Made by a program: the position numbers and the translations under genes. From assembly GCF_002920915.1 (NCBI RefSeq), contig NZ_PQVF01000016.1:1-64000 (forward strand): a stretch of 64,000 bases of DNA. Direction: 5' to 3'. Source of the DNA: Solitalea longa. Its GTDB lineage: Bacteria; Bacteroidota; Bacteroidia; Sphingobacteriales; Sphingobacteriaceae. The notes under the pieces were generated by a model that ran no database searches, was not told the DNA's origin, and saw only the letters and a list, made by a program, of their open reading frames with translations. Each line of letters starts with the position of its first letter. The first letter of the stretch is position 1. Below are positions 25,585 through 34,884 of this stretch, one piece after another.

Positions 25585-26545
25585 AAGCGCACAAAAGGTG
25601 ATAGAAAAGTTAGAAGTACAAAGTTAAAAGTACAAAGTACAATGTGGCCATTCGACTATGCTTAGGGTGCCCTTCGACTCCGCTCAGGGTGATAGAAAAG
25701 TTAGAAGTACAAAGTTAAAAGTACAAAGTACAATGTGGCCTTAGGACTATGCTCAGGGTGCCCTTCGACTCCGCTCAGGGTGACAATAACAGTTGTTGTC
25801 ATGCTGAGCGCAGTCGAAACATGAAGCAAAAGCACGAACAGCAGGTCCCTTCGACTCCGCTCAGGGAGATAGAAAAGTAAGAAGTACAAAGCTAAAAGTA
25901 CAAAATATAATGTGGCCCTTCGACTATGCTTAGGGGGCCATTCGACTGCGCTCAGGGTGACAGAAAAGTAAGAAGTACAAAGTTAGAAGTACAAAGTACA
26001 ATATGGCCATTCGACTGCGCTCAGGGTGTTAGAAAAGTAAGAAGTACAAAGTTAGAAGTACAAAGTACAATATGGCCATTCGACTGCGCTTAGGGCGCTA
26101 GAAAAGTAAGAAGTACAAAGTTAGAAGTACAAAGTACAATGTGGCCTTAGGATTATGCTCAGGGTGCCCTTCGACTCCGCTCAGGGTGACAATAACAGTT
26201 GTTGTCATCATGAGCGCAGTTATGCTGAGCGTTGTCATGCTGAGCGCAGTCGAAGCATGAAGCACGAACAGCAATACCTTTCGACTGTGCTTAGGGAGAT
26301 AGAAAAGTAAGAAGTACAAAGTTAGAAGTACAAAATATAATGTGGTCCTTCGACTATGCTTAGGGAGCCCTTCGACTCCGCTCAGGGTGACGACCATTGC
26401 TGTCATGCTAAGCGGTCCAGCCCATCGGTTATGCTGAGCGTTGTCGAAGCAGGGGGCACGAAGCACAAACAGAAATACCCTTGGACTGCGCTTAGGGCGC
26501 CCTTCGACTCCGCTCGGGGTGCCCTTCGACTCCGCTCAGGATGAC
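25585..26545. repeat. REP plus direct-repeat array with 91-bp and 69-bp periods, right of the GIY-YIG gene
   Basis: Units consist of GAAAAGT(A/T)AG, two GAAGTACAAAGT-type motifs, AATGTGG or AATATGG and one or two CCATTCGACT/CCCTTCGACT hairpins. Units repeat with a 91-bp period at 25600 and 25691, and again at 25868 and 25959. They repeat with a 69-bp period at 25959, 26028 and 26097. REP doublets lie near 25763-25823, 26168-26270 and 26370-26455. Open frames here are repeat translations only. Confidence 0.88.
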
Positions 26546-26548
26546 ACA

Positions 26549-26580
26549 AAAAAAGGATTGCCAAAAAATGACAATCCTTG
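26549..26580 (-). terminator. Intrinsic terminator of the barrel gene at 26609
   Basis: On the minus strand AAGGATTG and CAATCCTT form an 8-bp stem (26553-26560 with 26572-26579), followed by a run of seven T. It is 29 bp beyond the stop codon and marks the right border of the repeat array. Confidence 0.85.
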
Positions 26581-26608
26581 TATGATAGGGTCTTATAACC
26601 AGAAAAGA

Positions 26609-27301
26609 TTATCTCCAGCTATAATATACTTTTTCCGGTCCAAATGTATAGCGTAAACCGATAGTAAGGATATCAAAAGCATCACTATACTTATTGTCAA
26701 AACTAGGATTATAGCCGTCGATATTATCGGTTAATCCAATGCAATGCTGCATATTCATATTGATCTCAATAGGGGTCTCTAATCCAAACTCATTAAACTT
26801 GAAGTTTATACCTGCGTTGATCGGTATAAAAGCATTGGTTCCTGAGTATTTAGCGGCACCAATAGGTGAAAAACCACCATCAACAGTAATATTATTATAC
26901 TCATTCATTTTACTTGAAACCATACCTATACCGGCACCGAAATAGATATTATTCCAAAAACCATGGGTTTCTTTCCACCATGGATGAATGATCTCACCAA
27001 TACTCATATTTACTGAGCCTGAAATTGTAGAATAATCACTTACAAATGCTCTGCCGTATAGATCGGGAGTCATTTTAGAGAATTTACCGTCGTTATAATT
27101 AAGACTGAAATTGGTGAATGGAGTAAAATGGTACTCTGCAGATAGCCCTAAGTTAAAATTCACATCTCCGTTGGCAGCATCCATATTGGCACGTGAAGCT
27201 CCGGCACTTATGGTAGCTGAAAAGCGGTTATATCTGAACTGTGCCGAGGCCGAAAAACAAGTTATAGTAAACAATACTAGCAAAAGAAGGTACTTCTTCA
27301 T
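26609..27301 (-). CDS. Outer-membrane beta-barrel protein of unknown function (paralogue of 23710-24528)
   Basis: A 230-residue protein with signal peptide (MKKYLLLLVLFTITCFSASAQ) and barrel-type strands (RFSATISAGASR, FTNFSLNYNDGKFSKM, FDILTIGLRYTF). GYNPSFDNKYSDAFD and DLYGRAF align with the paralogue across the array. Function unknown; the strand pattern fits the small OmpA/OmpW-like barrels common in this phylum. It has its own terminator. Confidence 0.78.
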   Translation of the reverse strand: MKKYLLLLVLFTITCFSASAQFRYNRFSATISAGASRANMDAANGDVNFNLGLSAEYHFTPFTNFSLNYNDGKFSKMTPDLYGRAFVSDYSTISGSVNMSIGEIIHPWWKETHGFWNNIYFGAGIGMVSSKMNEYNNITVDGGFSPIGAAKYSGTNAFIPINAGINFKFNEFGLETPIEINMNMQHCIGLTDNIDGYNPSFDNKYSDAFDILTIGLRYTFGPEKVYYSWR

Positions 27302-27608
27302 GATCTTAACTTTGGTTTAATTATTATGGGGTTGAAAATATAGCTTATTTATATGCTTTACAAGCTTTTTAATTATTCTTAATGAAATTTGCTAAAATAA
27401 CTCTCTATAAACAACAAGTATTTAACTATTAATTAATAAACGCATCAACAAACACGTAACTCGTTAACAAACAATGGGTTACAATAAATTACTTGCATAA
27501 AATTAATTTTCAAAATACTCACTAATTAGTATTTATACTTAAATTCTTTTTTATAGTTTCGAAAATCTAAAAATACAGGAAAAAGCTCCCAGACCAATCG
27601 AATTTTAA
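27302..27608 (+). promoter_or_regulatory. Divergent promoter region with TAGTTTCG box before the initiating glycosyltransferase
   Basis: This 307-bp AT-rich gap separates the minus-strand barrel gene from the plus-strand transferase and must hold both promoters. TAGTTTCG at 27554-27561, preceded by a T-run and located 48 bp before the start codon, repeats the arrangement found before the Wza-like gene (314-321). No repeat elements of the array type extend into this gap. Confidence 0.35.
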
Positions 27609-29009
27609 ATGACAAATAGGTACTCTTCTTATTTAAAAGGGCTCAATATTATTATTGATTTTATACTGCTAAACCTATCTTTTTATGTAGGTTATGTGAT
27701 CACTAATGATAGCTGGTATTGGGAAATAACACCCGGCCATAACCTTACCCACATCATTTTGATGAACCTGGTATGGTACCTTTCTTCTCACAGCTGTCAT
27801 TTATACACAGATGTTTTCACAAGGGAAGCTGTACCCATTTTTAAATCCGTATTGAGGTCATTATTTGTCTATGGTTTAATAATGGCATTCCTGCAAAACA
27901 ACGTTTTATTTTTACCCTATAATTACAAGACCCTCGTATTAAGCTTTGCATTCTTTGACTTTTCCCTTATTGGTTGGAAATTGATATTTCTTTTACAACG
28001 CAGGCCTCACAAGAACTCATTAACTCAATTTAGACCGGTTGTAATCGTAGGAACAGGCAGAAATGGCTTAGATCTATACCATTACCTGAACAACAATACT
28101 TACTTAGGCTATAAAGTGTTGGGCTTTTTCAATCACGAAGGAGATGGTTCCAGAATAAAAAACAATATAAATGTTATAGGCAAAGTCGATGAATGTATTG
28201 AATTTGTACGGAGACAAAATATTGATGAGATCTTCTGCGCTTTACCCGATGAAGATTTTCATCATATCAATAAACTCATGCGCGATGCCGATCGTTATTT
28301 GATCCGGTTTAAACTCGTTCCTGATTTTAAAGACCATTTTAAGAAAAATGTGATGGTTCAGCTCTATGGGCATCTGCCTGTACTGAGCCCTCGTATGGAG
28401 CCCCTGGAAAGCAAAGGTCATCAGATCTTAAAAAGAGGCTTCGATATTATCTTCTCTTTATTTGTAATTGTCTTTATCCTGAGTTGGATAATTCCCATTC
28501 TTGGCCTGTTTATTAAATTGGAATCTCAAGGGCCGGTATTCTTTCGCCAGATCAGGTCGGGAAAAAATAACAAACCTTTTTATTGTCTCAAATTCAGAAG
28601 TATGACTGTAAATAAGAGAGCTAACTCATTACAGGCTACAAAGAATGACAGGCGCATCACCAAAATTGGCAAATACCTCCGAAAAACAAGCCTGGATGAA
28701 CTGCCCCAGTTTATTAATGTATTGATGGGAAATATGTCGGTTGTTGGCCCGCGACCCCATATGATAAAACATACCAAAGAGTACTCAGCGATCATCGACA
28801 GATTCATGATACGCCATTTCCTTACACCAGGCATTACCGGCTGGGCCCAGGTTACAGGTTTAAGAGGGGAAACCAAAACACATAAAGACATGGAGAAACG
28901 AGTGGAAGCCGATATCTGGTACCTCGAAAACTGGTCTCTCCTGCTTGATTGTAAGATTATTTTCATGACCGTTTACAATGTCTTTAGAGGCGACAAGAAG
29001 GCCTTTTGA
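27609..29009 (+). CDS. Undecaprenyl-phosphate sugar phosphotransferase (WcaJ-like initiating enzyme)
   Basis: A 466-residue polyprenyl glycosylphosphotransferase that starts repeat-unit synthesis by placing a sugar phosphate on undecaprenyl phosphate. The N-terminal half has four to five membrane helices and a CoA-binding-like fold (VVIVGTGRNG). The catalytic half starts with KRGFDIIFSLFVIVFIL and holds KFRSM, RKTSLDELPQFINVL and MSVVGPRPHM, all diagnostic. The glycosyltransferases at 10-17.6 kb would act after it. It overlaps the spurious upstream extension of the next gene only. Confidence 0.92.
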   Translation: MTNRYSSYLKGLNIIIDFILLNLSFYVGYVITNDSWYWEITPGHNLTHIILMNLVWYLSSHSCHLYTDVFTREAVPIFKSVLRSLFVYGLIMAFLQNNVLFLPYNYKTLVLSFAFFDFSLIGWKLIFLLQRRPHKNSLTQFRPVVIVGTGRNGLDLYHYLNNNTYLGYKVLGFFNHEGDGSRIKNNINVIGKVDECIEFVRRQNIDEIFCALPDEDFHHINKLMRDADRYLIRFKLVPDFKDHFKKNVMVQLYGHLPVLSPRMEPLESKGHQILKRGFDIIFSLFVIVFILSWIIPILGLFIKLESQGPVFFRQIRSGKNNKPFYCLKFRSMTVNKRANSLQATKNDRRITKIGKYLRKTSLDELPQFINVLMGNMSVVGPRPHMIKHTKEYSAIIDRFMIRHFLTPGITGWAQVTGLRGETKTHKDMEKRVEADIWYLENWSLLLDCKIIFMTVYNVFRGDKKAF

Positions 29010-29022
29010 TTTCAACCATACC

Positions 29023-30639
29023 ATGCATAAAAAATTACTTTTACTATTTGCTTTTATACTTCTAAGCTTTACCTCGCTATACGCCCAACAACAAACGATA
29101 TATCTTAACAGGGATTATAATAGAACTATTGAAAGAGAATTGCTTTTAAAGCAAAAGACCTATCATAGCAATATGCGCCCGTTTTTATATAGCAATCTTG
29201 ATAGTTTAATCGCTATTGATTCGGCGGTAAATGCCTATTTCAATACCGATACGGCAAAAAAAAGGAACTGGTTCTTAAGAAAACTATCACAAGAGCATTT
29301 AGCCCAAGTAAACCAATCGAACGTAAGGATCTATGCCGATCTGCTGTTTGATTTTAACATGGGGAAAGAGTTAAACCAGGGAACTATTTTTACGAACACC
29401 CGCGGGGCCCAATTAGGTGGAGACATTGGTAATAAATTTTCATTCTACACGGCTATAACGGAGAACCTTTCTAAATTTCCGGAGTATCTAAATAAATATG
29501 TTAGAGAACGAAAAGTAGTTCCGGGCCAAAGTGTGGCCAGAATTAGTCCCGATGGCAGCGTAGACTATGCTGTTCCTTACGGTTACATTAGCTATACGCC
29601 TAATACTAATTTCAACTTCCAGTTGGGTCAGGGTAAAAACTTTATAGGTGATGGCTATCGTTCCCTTTTCCTTTCAGATGGCAGTTATACCTATCCGTAT
29701 TTTAAGATCACGACTACTTTTTGGAAAATTAAATACACCAACCTTTGGACCCAATATATTGATGGCAGTGAAGGGTTAAAGGTTACCAGCAAAACAACCT
29801 TCCCTAAAAAATATGCTTCGTACCAGTTCCTATCCTACCAGGTTAACCGCCGGCTGAATCTGAACTTCTTCCAGGCCTTAGTTTGGCCACAAGATAGCAC
29901 CGGTGGTAGCAGTGTTGAATGGGCCTATATCAACCCGATCATCTATTTTAATGCACTTAACTTTAATATGGGCTCGCCGGCAAACTCTTTAATGGGTTTA
30001 GGATTTAGCTATCAGTTAATGAAAAGTCATAAACTATACGGTCAATTGCTGATAGATGACTTTAACTTAGGAAATCTGTCAAAACAGGGTGGCACCTACT
30101 TTCAGGAAAAATATGCCTACCAATTGGGCTGGAAATACTTTGATGTGTTGAATGTTCCCAATTTATACTTTCAGGCGGAGTTCAATCGTTCCCGACCTTA
30201 CGTATACACGCATAGAACACTAAAGATAAACTATACCCATTTCAATGAACCTTTAGCACATCCATTAGGAGCTAACTTTAATGAGTTGATACTTATTGGG
30301 GCGTATAAGTTCAGAAAACTGGAACTGAACGGCAAAATGAACTATGCTACGTATGGTGCCGATAACAATGGAACTCATTATGGAAAAAACATTTTCCTGT
30401 CTGATATCGATTCCCAGTATGGCCAAGATTCATTTGGTAACAATACAGGCCAAGGCATTAAGACAAAGCTTAGCAACTTACAAGCTGATCTGAGCTACCT
30501 CGTAAATCCTAAAACAAACATGAAATTGTGCTTAGGTTTATCGAAAAGAATCGAATCAAGTTCCATCGTTTCTACTAACTCAACTATGGTTTATTTCGGC
30601 ATTAAAACGGCCTTAAATAACTTCTATTACGATTTTTAA
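29023..30639 (+). CDS. Outer-membrane capsule-associated barrel (Wzi/RemB-like)
   Basis: A 538-residue protein with signal peptide (MHKKLLLLFAFILLSFTSLYA). The rest is rich in aromatic beta strands such as GYISYTPNTNFNFQLGQGKNFIGDGYRSLFL, here quoted in part, matching the capsule-assembly Wzi / gliding RemB group. Wzi proteins help attach or organise capsule at the surface. The start at 29023 is chosen for its signal peptide; an upstream ATG at 28978 lies inside the preceding gene. It ends overlapping the convergent phosphatase gene by four bases. Confidence 0.75.
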   Translation: MHKKLLLLFAFILLSFTSLYAQQQTIYLNRDYNRTIERELLLKQKTYHSNMRPFLYSNLDSLIAIDSAVNAYFNTDTAKKRNWFLRKLSQEHLAQVNQSNVRIYADLLFDFNMGKELNQGTIFTNTRGAQLGGDIGNKFSFYTAITENLSKFPEYLNKYVRERKVVPGQSVARISPDGSVDYAVPYGYISYTPNTNFNFQLGQGKNFIGDGYRSLFLSDGSYTYPYFKITTTFWKIKYTNLWTQYIDGSEGLKVTSKTTFPKKYASYQFLSYQVNRRLNLNFFQALVWPQDSTGGSSVEWAYINPIIYFNALNFNMGSPANSLMGLGFSYQLMKSHKLYGQLLIDDFNLGNLSKQGGTYFQEKYAYQLGWKYFDVLNVPNLYFQAEFNRSRPYVYTHRTLKINYTHFNEPLAHPLGANFNELILIGAYKFRKLELNGKMNYATYGADNNGTHYGKNIFLSDIDSQYGQDSFGNNTGQGIKTKLSNLQADLSYLVNPKTNMKLCLGLSKRIESSSIVSTNSTMVYFGIKTALNNFYYDF

Positions 30640-31382
30640 ACCAAGGTATTATTCTGTTCAATAGCTTTTAGCAACATTGGTTCAACAGCGCTATCAATAA
30701 GGCCTTTTAAGGCTTTTAAGTGCTTTTCATGGTGCATATCAGTGCCAACAAAGTCGATAAGCTCTTCGGTTAGTAATCTTAACCCGAGAGCTTTTTGTTT
30801 TAAACCATAATAGCCCGTTACAGAGTTGAGATTCAGTTGAAGTTTACAACCAAGCTCTTTAAAGCGGATCAGGCGTTCATGGCTTTGTAAGTAATAATTA
30901 TACCGCTCGGGGTGAGCCAGCAAAGGAGTATAGCCTTTGGTCTTCAATTCGAAAATTACCCGCTCAATAAGCAATGATTCCTGCATAAACGACATTTCAA
31001 ATAAAACATATCGTTCCTTTCCAAAGCATAACAATTCATCATTCTTGAGCAATTCGAGAAACTGCTCATCAATAAAATATTCTGCTGCGGCATCAAATGT
31101 TATATCAATATCCATGTTTTCAATGGCAGCACGAACCTCATCACGTCCTTTAAGTATGGTATCCCTGGTATTCGGATACATATCCATCATCACGTGAGGT
31201 GTTGTTATAATATGCTTATAACCTAAAGCATGTAACTCCGTTAAATAATTAACAGTGGTAGGCAAATCCGGAGAACCATCGTCAATCCCGGGGATGAGAT
31301 GTGAATGAATATCAACCTTCGGGAATGTAAAAGGTAATCCAGTTGTAAGCGTTTTATTTTTCTTATTAAAAAGACCGAACAT
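30636..31382 (-). CDS. PHP-type protein-tyrosine phosphatase (CpsB/YwqE-like)
   Basis: A 248-residue metal-dependent phosphatase. The N-terminal DIHSHLIPGIDDGSPDL motif, ITTPHVM, the LAHPERYNYY segment and FVGTDMHH near the C-terminus are the metal ligands of the PHP domain in CpsB/Wzb-type enzymes. Its expected role is to dephosphorylate the tyrosine tail of the Wzc-like kinase at 1.3-3.7 kb. It lies between the ribosomal operon and the Wzi-like gene and has a TAGTTTCG box just upstream. Confidence 0.88.
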   Translation of the reverse strand: MFGLFNKKNKTLTTGLPFTFPKVDIHSHLIPGIDDGSPDLPTTVNYLTELHALGYKHIITTPHVMMDMYPNTRDTILKGRDEVRAAIENMDIDITFDAAAEYFIDEQFLELLKNDELLCFGKERYVLFEMSFMQESLLIERVIFELKTKGYTPLLAHPERYNYYLQSHERLIRFKELGCKLQLNLNSVTGYYGLKQKALGLRLLTEELIDFVGTDMHHEKHLKALKGLIDSAVEPMLLKAIEQNNTLV

Positions 31383-31387
31383 ACGGG

Positions 31388-31395
31388 CGAAACTA
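31388..31395 (-). promoter_or_regulatory. Possible -7 box (TAGTTTCG) of the phosphatase gene
   Basis: The same octamer as upstream of the Wza-like and WcaJ-like genes lies six bases before this start codon. A transcript starting here would be nearly leaderless. TTTT occupies the -33 position at the right distance. Tentative. Confidence 0.25.
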
Positions 31396-31415
31396 CGAAA
31401 TGTATATAAAACAGA

Positions 31416-31443
31416 AAAGGGAACGCCCGAAGGTATTCCCTTT
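31416..31443 (-). terminator. Terminator of the ribosomal superoperon
   Basis: AAAGGGAAYRCC arms pair across a CGAA/TTCG loop (31416-31427 with 31432-31443, G-T pairs allowed), followed by T-rich DNA on the minus strand. It lies 28 bp after the rplQ stop. Confidence 0.8.
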
Positions 31444-31471
31444 AATATTTAAAGATTGAATCTTTGAGAAA

Positions 31472-31969
31472 TTATTCTGCTGATTCGGCAGCTGGAGCTT
31501 CTGTAGCAGGTGCTTCAGTGGCAGTTTCAGCTTTTTTAGCTTTACCGCTACCTGCACGACGACGAGTAGCTTTTGCTTTCTTAACTTCTACTTTACCTGC
31601 AGAATAAACAGTGTTATAATCTACAAGCTCGATGAAGCACATTTCAGCGTTATCACCCATACGATTACCAGTTTTGATAATACGAGTGTAACCACCGTTA
31701 CGTTCAGCAATTTTAGTAGCTATTTCACGGAATAACTCAGTAACTGAGTCTTTATTCTGAAGATAGCTAAATACTGTACGACGATTGTGAGTCGTATCAG
31801 ATTTTGCCTTTGTCATTAAAGGCTCTACATAGGTGCGTAAAGCTTTAGCTTTCGCCAATGTAGTAGTGATTCGTTTATTTAGAATCAAAGAAGAAGCCAT
31901 ATTCGACAACATCGCTTTGCGGTGCGCGTCGGTTCTTCCTAAGTGATTAACTTTTTTACCGTGTCTCAT
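31472..31969 (-). CDS. rplQ: 50S ribosomal protein L17
   Basis: A 165-residue L17 beginning [21 protein letters not shown], with LKTYVEPL-type and GGYTRI segments in the normal places. Beyond the usual 120-130 residues it carries a basic then Ala/Glu/Thr-rich tail ([14 protein letters not shown]), common in this phylum. It is the last gene of the superoperon, after rpoA. Confidence 0.96.
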   Translation of the reverse strand: MRHGKKVNHLGRTDAHRKAMLSNMASSLILNKRITTTLAKAKALRTYVEPLMTKAKSDTTHNRRTVFSYLQNKDSVTELFREIATKIAERNGGYTRIIKTGNRMGDNAEMCFIELVDYNTVYSAGKVEVKKAKATRRRAGSGKAKKAETATEAPATEAPAAESAE

Positions 31970-32077
31970 TTCTGTATGCTATTGAAGCCTGACGTCTGAA
32001 GTGTTCGAAGTCTTCCTTTAATTTGAAGTCAGCACTTCTGTGACTTCGGACCTCCTACTTCGTACATCGGATAAATT

Positions 32078-33073
32078 TTATAAATCCTCGTCTAATTTGT
32101 ATTTAGAAAGGTTCATGCCGAAGGTTAAACCTTTCGACTTAACTAATTCCTGAATCTCAGTAAGTGATTTCTTACCGAAGTTTCTGAATTTTAACATATC
32201 AGCAACATCGTAAGTAACCAACTCGGCAAGAGTTCTGATATCAGCTGCCTTCAAGCAGTTCAATGCACGTACAGAAAGATCAAGATCCTGAAGTTCGGTT
32301 TTCAAAATCTTACGCATGTGTAAAATTTCTTCATCCACTTCTTTTGATTCTTCTTTAGCTTGAGTTTCAAGCATAATACGTTCGTCAGAGAACAACATGA
32401 AATGCTGAATCAGGATTTTAGCAGCCTCTTTAAGAGCTTCTTCAGGGTGAATTGAACCGTCGGTAACAATATCCAATACTAATTTTTCATAGTCGGTTTT
32501 TTGTTCAACACGATAGTTTTCAATCGAATACTTCACATTTTTAATAGGAGTATAAATTGAATCGATCGCGATAACACCTACGTTCGCATCAGCCGATTTA
32601 TTTTCTTCAGCCGGAACATATCCTCTGCCTTTGTTTACTGTTAACTCTAATTCAAGAGTTACCTCAGTATTCATATTGCAAACGATGAAATCAGGGTTTA
32701 ATACCGTAAAGTTGCTTGAGAACTTAGTGATATCACCTGCTGTAAAAGATTCTTGTCCGTTGATTACTACGAAAATCTTTTCTGAGTCGCCACTTTCGCC
32801 GGTTTTTTTGAAACGTACCTGTTTCAAATTGAGGATGATTTCGGTAACGTCTTCCACTACCCCTTTAATGGTAGAGAATTCGTGCGAAACGCCTGCAATT
32901 TTAACACTGGTAATTGCGTAACCTTCTAAAGATGATAATAAAATCCTGCGCAAAGCATTTCCGATTGTTACGCCAAAGCCAGGCTCTAACGGACGGAATT
33001 CAAAGAGACCTTGAAAATCGGTCGCTTTTTGCATGATTACTTTGTCAGGTCTTTGAAACGCTAAAATTGCCAT
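32078..33073 (-). CDS. rpoA: DNA-directed RNA polymerase subunit alpha
   Basis: A 331-residue alpha subunit of normal length. The N-terminal dimerisation domain has [21 protein letters not shown], and the C-terminal domain has [22 protein letters not shown] and FGKKSLTEI, the helices that bind UP elements and activators. It lies between rpsD and rplQ as in other bacteria. Confidence 0.98.
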   Translation of the reverse strand: MAILAFQRPDKVIMQKATDFQGLFEFRPLEPGFGVTIGNALRRILLSSLEGYAITSVKIAGVSHEFSTIKGVVEDVTEIILNLKQVRFKKTGESGDSEKIFVVINGQESFTAGDITKFSSNFTVLNPDFIVCNMNTEVTLELELTVNKGRGYVPAEENKSADANVGVIAIDSIYTPIKNVKYSIENYRVEQKTDYEKLVLDIVTDGSIHPEEALKEAAKILIQHFMLFSDERIMLETQAKEESKEVDEEILHMRKILKTELQDLDLSVRALNCLKAADIRTLAELVTYDVADMLKFRNFGKKSLTEIQELVKSKGLTFGMNLSKYKLDEDL

Positions 33074-33179
33074 TTGAGATTTTTAAACTTATATAATTAG
33101 TTAAGCGTTAATTTACAATATTGATGGTTATTTGCTAATATAGAATATTTCTTGACAAATAACCATCAACTATTAACTA

Positions 33180-33788
33180 CTATTTAGAGTATAACTCGAC
33201 GATCAAGTGTTCCTTAATGTTTTCAGGAATTTGATCTCTTTCAGGTAAGGCAAGAAGAGTTCCTTGCATTTCTGATTTGTTCCACTCTAACCAGTTGTAT
33301 TTAGATACTCTGTTTGCTGATAATGAAGTAGTGATCGCTTCAAGAGATTTTGATTTCTCACGAACACCAATAACATCACCTGCTTTAAGAGAGTATGAAG
33401 GAATATTTACAAGTTTACCATTTACAGTAATGTGTTTATGGCCGATCAACTGACGTGCAGCAGCACGAGTTGAAGCGATACCTAAACGATAAACAGTATT
33501 ATCTAAACGAGCTTCCAAAAACTTCAATAACATCTCACCGGTAACACCTTGTTTACGAGAAGCTTTGTCGAAAGTTAAAGCAAATTGTTTTTCTAAAACG
33601 CCATAAGTGTACTTAGCTTTTTGTTTTTCAGCTAATTGTACTGCGTATTCAGATTTTTTAGCACGTCTTTTTGACGAGCCATGTTGACCTGGAGGATAGT
33701 TTTTCTTTTCTAAAACTTTGTCAGGTCCAAAGATAGGCTCATTAAACTTACGAGCAATCTTTGATTTTGGTCCAATATATCTAGCCAT
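33180..33788 (-). CDS. rpsD: 30S ribosomal protein S4
   Basis: A 202-residue S4 with the S4 RNA-binding domain ([20 protein letters not shown] and [14 protein letters not shown]). The N-terminus has no zinc cysteines ([13 protein letters not shown]), the C-minus form. S4 binds the 16S rRNA 5' domain early in assembly and represses the alpha operon in many bacteria. Confidence 0.97.
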   Translation of the reverse strand: MARYIGPKSKIARKFNEPIFGPDKVLEKKNYPPGQHGSSKRRAKKSEYAVQLAEKQKAKYTYGVLEKQFALTFDKASRKQGVTGEMLLKFLEARLDNTVYRLGIASTRAAARQLIGHKHITVNGKLVNIPSYSLKAGDVIGVREKSKSLEAITTSLSANRVSKYNWLEWNKSEMQGTLLALPERDQIPENIKEHLIVELYSK

Positions 33789-33863
33789 GTTCTTGTTTTT
33801 AAAGTATTAGTACCCTTTAGGCACTAAATCTTAGCTTTAAAACCTATAATAAATAATAATTAA

Positions 33864-34256
33864 TTAAACTCTTCTGCGTTTTGGAGGACGGCAACCGTTG
33901 TGAGGAAGCGGGGTAATATCCTTAATAGAACTGATCTCCAAACCTACAATTTGTAAAGTACGCATTGCCGACTCACGTCCAGCACCTGGGCCTTTAACAA
34001 ATACTTCAATTTTACGTAAACCAAGGTCGTGCGCAACTTTACCGCAATCAGTAGCAGCTTGTGCAGCAGCGTAAGGGGTATTTTTCTTAGAACCTTTGAA
34101 ACCCATTTTACCAGCTGAGGACCAAGAAATTGCTTGTCCTTGGCTGTTGGTAAGGGTGATTATAATGTTATTAAAAGTAGCGTTAATGTGTGCCTGGCCT
34201 TGAGCCTCAACCACTACAATACGCTTTTTAGTAACTTTTTTTGTTGACTTAGCCAT
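33864..34256 (-). CDS. rpsK: 30S ribosomal protein S11
   Basis: A 130-residue S11 with the family core [32 protein letters not shown] and the C-terminal [17 protein letters not shown]. Standard position between rpsM and rpsD in the alpha part of the superoperon. Confidence 0.97.
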   Translation of the reverse strand: MAKSTKKVTKKRIVVVEAQGQAHINATFNNIIITLTNSQGQAISWSSAGKMGFKGSKKNTPYAAAQAATDCGKVAHDLGLRKIEVFVKGPGAGRESAMRTLQIVGLEISSIKDITPLPHNGCRPPKRRRV

Positions 34257-34360
34257 TCTTATAGTTAAACTTAAAAGTATACCCTTAGCAATTCTCTCTA
34301 AGGGAGGTGATCAGTTATCAAAATCACTTCGACAACCCCAAATGCATTTTTACCTACTTA

Positions 34361-34738
34361 TTATCTAGTAGCTTTTTTCTTACCAGCAACAGTCTTACGT
34401 TTACCTTTACGGGTACGTGAGTTGTTCTTAGTACGTTGACCACGAAGAGGAAGACCTTTACGGTGACGAACACCACGGTAACAACCAATATCCATCAAAC
34501 GTTTAATGTTCAATTGAACTTCTGAACGAAGTGCACCTTCAACTTTAAATTTCTGATCGATGATGGTACGAATTGCACCTAGCTGATCATCATTCCACTC
34601 TTGCACTTTTGTATTCCAATCAATACCCGCTTCAGTTAAAATTTCCTGAGCTGATTTACGACCGATACCAAAAATGTAAGTTAGGCCGATTTCTCCTCGT
34701 TTGTTTCTTGGTAAATCAATACCTGCTATCCTTGCCAT
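34361..34738 (-). CDS. rpsM: 30S ribosomal protein S13
   Basis: A 125-residue S13. [25 protein letters not shown] at the start and [22 protein letters not shown] at the end (both given in part) are invariant family blocks that contact the ribosome head and P-site tRNA. It follows rpmJ. Confidence 0.97.
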   Translation of the reverse strand: MARIAGIDLPRNKRGEIGLTYIFGIGRKSAQEILTEAGIDWNTKVQEWNDDQLGAIRTIIDQKFKVEGALRSEVQLNIKRLMDIGCYRGVRHRKGLPLRGQRTKNNSRTRKGKRKTVAGKKKATR

Positions 34739-34766
34739 ATTTTAATTCAATCTATTAAGTTCTAAA

Positions 34767-34883
34767 TTACCCTTGACGCTGTTTGTACTTAGGATTCTTT
34801 TTGTTAATAACATAAAGTTTCCCGTTTCTGCGGATGATCTTGCAATCAACGCTACGCTTCTTAATTGATGCTTTAACTTTCAT
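34767..34883 (-). CDS. rpmJ: 50S ribosomal protein L36
   Basis: A 38-residue gene between infA and rpsM, starting [19 protein letters not shown] and ending [10 protein letters not shown]. Only one cysteine (C14) remains of the three cysteines and one histidine that bind zinc in many L36 proteins, so this is the zinc-independent form. It starts 2 bp after the infA stop. Confidence 0.95.
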   Translation of the reverse strand: MKVKASIKKRSVDCKIIRRNGKLYVINKKNPKYKQRQG

Positions 34884-34884
34884 T

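Noticed and set aside
24660-26545. CRISPR-like appearance of the regularly spaced repeats
   Set aside because: Spacers are themselves repeated and self-complementary, unit lengths vary, repeats occur in both orientations, and no cas gene is present.
28978-29022. Upstream extension of the Wzi/RemB-like protein
   Set aside because: It lies inside the end of the initiating transferase gene and would hide the clear signal peptide that starts at 29023.
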